Part shown: in pieces, positions 60,505 through 64,000 of the stretch | How the letters are laid out: each line of letters begins with the position of its first letter | Position numbering within the stretch: the first letter of the stretch is position 1 | Assembly (NCBI RefSeq): GCF_000014585.1 | Contig: NC_008319.1 | Coordinates: 992,001 to 1,056,000, forward strand | Length of the DNA stretch: 64,000 nt | From: Synechococcus sp. CC9311 | Lineage (GTDB): Bacteria; Cyanobacteriota; Cyanobacteriia; PCC-6307; Cyanobiaceae | Direction: 5' to 3' | Notes under the pieces: generated by a model | Databases searched by the model: none | What the model was told of the DNA's origin: nothing | The model's input: the letters and a program-made list of their open reading frames with translations, nothing else | Made by a program: the position numbers and the translations under genes

Positions 60505-63152
60505 TCAATCATCACCACTTGATTGGCGATACATTTGTAGGGGTCTGGATCGCAGCTCAGAACAATGATCTGTAATCCCCTTGAAACAGCTTGCTGCAGC
60601 ATCTCTAAAACTCCCTGTATGCGTTGAGGATCAGTGTTGGTGAAGGCGTCATCGAAGACCAGGGGAAGGCAGCCCCCATGCCGTTCTTTGAGGGTGTCAG
60701 CGATGGCGATGCGAAGGGCTGCATTCAATTGTTCTTTCATCCCGCCGCTGAGTTGGTTAAAGGCAAAGAGTGTGCCCTCGCGTTCGAGACCTAGTTCTTG
60801 TAAACCATCTTTTGGGTCATAACTCAGGGAGCAGCTGTCATTGGGGTTTGCCAGCAAGGGTTGCAGGACCTGATTGATATTGGATTTCAAAGGATTGGAA
60901 TAGCGCTGAGAGAGATCGCTACGGGCTTTTTGAAAGCATTGAAGTAGATAGCTACGGGCGCTGATCAAGAGTGCTTCTTGTTGTTCAGCTTGCGTTGCTA
61001 AATCAAGCTTTGCTGAAGCTTCAGCCACTGCTGAGTGGAGATCGCTTTTCCCGAGAGATTCGCATCGTTCAAAGAGTGCACCTCGCTGGATCCCAAGCTC
61101 GTGACGCTGCTCTGTGAGCTGATGCTCTAGGCGATCAAGCGTCTCTAAATCTGCTTTCGGATCGGAGCTTTTTGGGGCTGGAAATGGTTGTCTAAGTTCC
61201 TGAATATGGGTTTCCAATAGTCGCTGCTGAGATGTCAATGTTTCGATTGATTGTGCGAGTTGTTCCAGGGATCCCATCTCTTGTTCAAGCGATTGATGTT
61301 GGTTAGTTCGTTGCTTCTGCTCTGCTTTGAGTCGCTCTTGTTGAAGATTCTTTTGTTGCCATTGTTTCTGTTGAGCATCATGATGAATCTCCAGTAGGCG
61401 AACTTGTTTCTGATGAGTATCGCTTTCGTCTTTTAGCTTTCGGTAGTGAGTTCGGCATTGATCCAGTTCTTTCTCATGATCTGAATCTGTTTTTAGATCC
61501 TTGGAGGGAAGGCCTTGATTGAGTGCGTCCAACTGAAGTCGTAACTCTGCGAGGTTTGGCGCTTGTTGTCCTGCAGGAGGGGCAAGTTGGCTGAGTTGGG
61601 CTTTGATCAGCGCTTGTTGTTGGAGAAGATGGTTGCGTTGATCACTGCGTTGTTGAGCTTCTTCAAGGGAGTTTGCTTTCCACTGTTTTAATCCAGCTTT
61701 TAAGGCGATTTGAAGGGATTTTTGTGCGTCTTTGAGTGAGGCTAGTCCTGTGCCTTCACCAGGGCTGATCTGAAGTCGGACGTGCTCTCCAACTTCAATG
61801 CGGAAGACACCTGCTTGCTCACACGATTCACCTTCCTTTAGCTGTGACCCCTCAATGGCAATGGTTTGATCTGCAGATTCCACCAACACTGTTGAGGCCA
61901 TGCTTTCGATGCGGATGCGGATGGCTCGAAGCTCTTCCTGCGTTTTGTTCAGTTGCTGCAGGTCTTGGGCGGTACCACCTTCGATGTTGTTGAACGCCAC
62001 CTTGAGTTGTTGATGTTGTGCAGTTAGTCGTTGGCGTTCCTCATGTTGGCGATTCAGCCTCTCGAGGCGCTGATGAAGCTCGTCGCGGTCCTTGCGTTGT
62101 CTAAGCAAAAGGCCTTGCTGCTCCAGGGCCTGTCGTTGTTGTTCGAGTTCTGCGCTCCGTTGCTGTGCCTTTTTGATTTGATTGCTTCCCGCGTTGCAGG
62201 TCGTCTCCAAGGCTTGGAGCTCACGCTCCAGGTTGGCAAGATTGTGATGACAGGCCGTGCTGTCTGCCGCCAGCTTGCGAAGAGTGGCGCAGCTTCTTTC
62301 AAGTTGTTGTTGCTGCAGGGTGAGTGGCTTCAATTGTTGAAGCGCTTCCTGCAGTTGAAGCAAACGTTGGCGCTTTCGCCGGAGCTCGGGTAACTGCTCG
62401 AGTTCCAGATTGCGCAGCTTGTCTTCAATCCGATCAAGCTCCTCACAGGACAGCTCAAAGTCCTGGAGTTGTTCAAGGCTTTTAGCGTGACGCTCCTTGG
62501 CAGCTTGAAGAGCCTCTTGACGCTTCCAAAGTTCGCTTTGCTGTCGCACGCCTCGGCTACTCAAGCTTTCAGACACCAGACGTTCGAGTTGGCTGTGAAC
62601 CCTTTGATCCAGTGGTGACTGAAGTGATTGCTCGGCCTGTTGTTCCAAGCATTCGATCAAATTATTGAGGTCGTAGTGGTCATGACTGAGGCTCAGCAAG
62701 TCGCGACCCGATTCACCCTGCTTCACCCAAAGATGCGCCCAGCGGCTGGGCAATGTTTTGTTGACCTGCCTGCTGTTGAGGATCTCATCAACGCCGAGTA
62801 GATGGGCTAATTGATCCTCAGCTGCTGATCCAATGAGGGCCACTTGCCCCTTGGTTTCCAATTGGGTGGTGCCACTGGGACCGCTAAAGCGTTTGAGAAG
62901 GGTCCAGTGTTGTTCGCTGGTTTCAAATTCCAGCTTGATTTGGGGATGGCCGGCATGGACCTGGGAACGCAGATCTTGCGCTGCCGTCCCGCTGGAGGCA
63001 GCACGTACAAATAGCGTTCGATGCAGAGCCTCGACTAAGGAACTTTTGCCGCTTTCATTGGCTCCGCCAATGACCGTTAACCCTGGAGCAAAGTCCAGAG
63101 CTAAGTCTTGATGGCGGCGAACGCTGGTGAATTCACTACGAATCAGCCGCAT
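60501..63152 (-). CDS. SMC-like AAA ATPase (YhaN/SbcC-type)
   Basis: 883 residues. Walker A GGANESGKSSLV at the N-terminus, long glutamine-rich coiled coil (about 180-730), signature NQLSGGMKEQLNAALRIAIAD and Walker B LPLVFDDAFTN at the C-terminus. No CxxC zinc hook mid-coil, and a small beta insert (LVESADQTIAIEGS...) instead, so nearer YhaN than Rad50/SbcC. Pairs with the upstream phosphoesterase (overlapping stop-start) as a nuclease for DNA ends or hairpins. Confidence 0.85.
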   Translation of the reverse strand: MRLIRSEFTSVRRHQDLALDFAPGLTVIGGANESGKSSLVEALHRTLFVRAASSGTAAQDLRSQVHAGHPQIKLEFETSEQHWTLLKRFSGPSGTTQLETKGQVALIGSAAEDQLAHLLGVDEILNSRQVNKTLPSRWAHLWVKQGESGRDLLSLSHDHYDLNNLIECLEQQAEQSLQSPLDQRVHSQLERLVSESLSSRGVRQQSELWKRQEALQAAKERHAKSLEQLQDFELSCEELDRIEDKLRNLELEQLPELRRKRQRLLQLQEALQQLKPLTLQQQQLERSCATLRKLAADSTACHHNLANLERELQALETTCNAGSNQIKKAQQRSAELEQQRQALEQQGLLLRQRKDRDELHQRLERLNRQHEERQRLTAQHQQLKVAFNNIEGGTAQDLQQLNKTQEELRAIRIRIESMASTVLVESADQTIAIEGSQLKEGESCEQAGVFRIEVGEHVRLQISPGEGTGLASLKDAQKSLQIALKAGLKQWKANSLEEAQQRSDQRNHLLQQQALIKAQLSQLAPPAGQQAPNLAELRLQLDALNQGLPSKDLKTDSDHEKELDQCRTHYRKLKDESDTHQKQVRLLEIHHDAQQKQWQQKNLQQERLKAEQKQRTNQHQSLEQEMGSLEQLAQSIETLTSQQRLLETHIQELRQPFPAPKSSDPKADLETLDRLEHQLTEQRHELGIQRGALFERCESLGKSDLHSAVAEASAKLDLATQAEQQEALLISARSYLLQCFQKARSDLSQRYSNPLKSNINQVLQPLLANPNDSCSLSYDPKDGLQELGLEREGTLFAFNQLSGGMKEQLNAALRIAIADTLKERHGGCLPLVFDDAFTNTDPQRIQGVLEMLQQAVSRGLQIIVLSCDPDPYKCIANQVVMID

Positions 63153-64000
63153 TAAGCCTCCTGATCCTCTGCTTCTTCCAGCACAATCCTTTGCAGTTCA
63201 AGCATCGCTTGTTCGAGCATGGCTCGATCCAAATCGTTGTGTTCAGCGCTGGAGGTGCTGTTGTCTTCCAGCTCAGACGCAAGTTCTTTCGTGATTCCTT
63301 TGATCAAGGGCGCATCGTCGCGTTGTAAGAACGTTTGAAATTCACCTGGTTCGGGTTTGCGATTCGGCATCCCGCGGATTCTGAGGTGCAGCAGTTGTTG
63401 ATCTAAATCTTGCAAGTGCTGTTGCAACTGTTGGTGCTCTTGAAAAGACAGTTGTCCGCTTAGCTCAATCCTCAATAAATCTTTCCCAACCTTGCTCCCC
63501 ACACAGGATTCGATCGTTGCTTTGAGGCGTTGCAGATCAGCCTTACTGCTCACCTTGGCTTCGATTCTGTGCCAGGAGATGGCACCGATTGCAATCGGTG
63601 TGACATCAGGGGGCTGTTGCCGTTTGAGGTCAACCAGAAGTGCTTGCGAGCGTTGGTCTTGATCACTTGTGGGGAAGCGATCGGGTTCAGGGGTGCCGCA
63701 ATACCAAGCACGAGGGTTTAGTTGAGTCAGGGCATGCCAATCACCCAGAGCGATGTAGTCCAACTCTTGTTCAGGCCATCGATCGTGATGCAGTTGGTTG
63801 ACCTGTTCTTCTGCACCAAAGCCCTGGACGGACCCATGGGCGAGGACGACTCTGGGCTGATTCTGGGGTAACGAACTCCAGTTCAAAGATTCCAGCCAAT
63901 CTGCGGGGCTGCGACTGTCTCTTTGGCGCAGCAACGGGCAAGGGAGCACCACCATTCCTGCAATGACCTGAGGCTCTGTTTGAAGTAAGAGCTCCAAGTT
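63152..64000 (-). CDS. SbcD/YhaO-like metallophosphoesterase, 5' end outside window
   Basis: At least 281 residues; the upstream end is cut by the window, so the start is unknown. Calcineurin-like motifs: LAHGSVQGFG and DYIALGDWHAL (GDWH metal site). The C-terminal part is helical and variable, as in SbcD/YhaO partners. Stop overlaps the ATG of the ATPase gene, so one operon. Confidence 0.8.
   Translation of the reverse strand, partial: NLELLLQTEPQVIAGMVVLPCPLLRQRDSRSPADWLESLNWSSLPQNQPRVVLAHGSVQGFGAEEQVNQLHHDRWPEQELDYIALGDWHALTQLNPRAWYCGTPEPDRFPTSDQDQRSQALLVDLKRQQPPDVTPIAIGAISWHRIEAKVSSKADLQRLKATIESCVGSKVGKDLLRIELSGQLSFQEHQQLQQHLQDLDQQLLHLRIRGMPNRKPEPGEFQTFLQRDDAPLIKGITKELASELEDNSTSSAEHNDLDRAMLEQAMLELQRIVLEEAEDQEA

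Overview
The window reads as the chromosome of a marine picocyanobacterium of the Synechococcus type. Core genes on the right half fit only an oxygenic cyanobacterium: PsbY (photosystem II), CrtH-type carotenoid isomerase, Ycf54 (chlorophyll cyclase assembly), TrmFO, a glucosylglycerol-phosphate phosphatase (StpA) for salt acclimation, and a Yfr1-type regulatory RNA.

Left part, 1 to about 34.7 kb: an accessory island. Genes are short, mostly unrecognised, often exported (signal peptides, lipoboxes) or membrane-anchored, and separated by long gene-poor stretches. At least four families of short sequence recur here and not to the right of the tRNA-Pro: R1, a terminator-like hairpin followed by a roughly 66-codon ORF (more than ten copies, most decayed); R2, a longer ORF family (two larger copies, one remnant); a small single-membrane-span protein family (three members); and two Yfr2-like RNA units, one of which now supplies the 5' end of a secreted nuclease gene. 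Many genes carry a single disabling lesion (in-frame stop or frameshift). Recognisable genes are a FAD monooxygenase, a methyltransferase, an IscA-like protein, a thermonuclease-like protein plus its inverted pseudogene, a DoxX-like protein, two near-identical tandem outer-membrane barrel genes plus a remnant of a third, an orphan ParA ATPase, two exported cupins, a LuxR-type regulator with a degenerate receiver, a trypsin-like lipoprotein protease, a GC-rich choloylglycine-hydrolase-family amidase that looks imported, an MFS transporter and an RTX protein with six phased 11-bp repeats upstream.

Boundary: Yfr1, a Yfr2-like RNA and tRNA-Pro(UGG) lie together at 34.2-34.8 kb. The 3' end of the tRNA faces the island.

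Right part, 34.8-64 kb: compact core genome. In order: PAS protein, histidine kinase and single-domain response regulator; tRNA-Lys; gamma-carbonic-anhydrase-like protein, psbY, trmFO, CDF transporter and crtH; a winged-helix regulator; grxD and bolA (an Fe-S signalling pair); PlsC-like acyltransferase; pdxJ-ycf54; small microproteins; a phosphoribosyltransferase and deoxyribosyltransferase; two GST paralogues around an SDR, a Nif11-like peptide, a Fur regulator, a DUF3721 protein, a short SepF-like protein, arsS and stpA; a 515-aa dehydrogenase-like protein; and a YhaN/SbcC-like and YhaO/SbcD-like ATPase-nuclease pair running off the right edge.

No CRISPR array, transposase, integrase or rRNA was seen.
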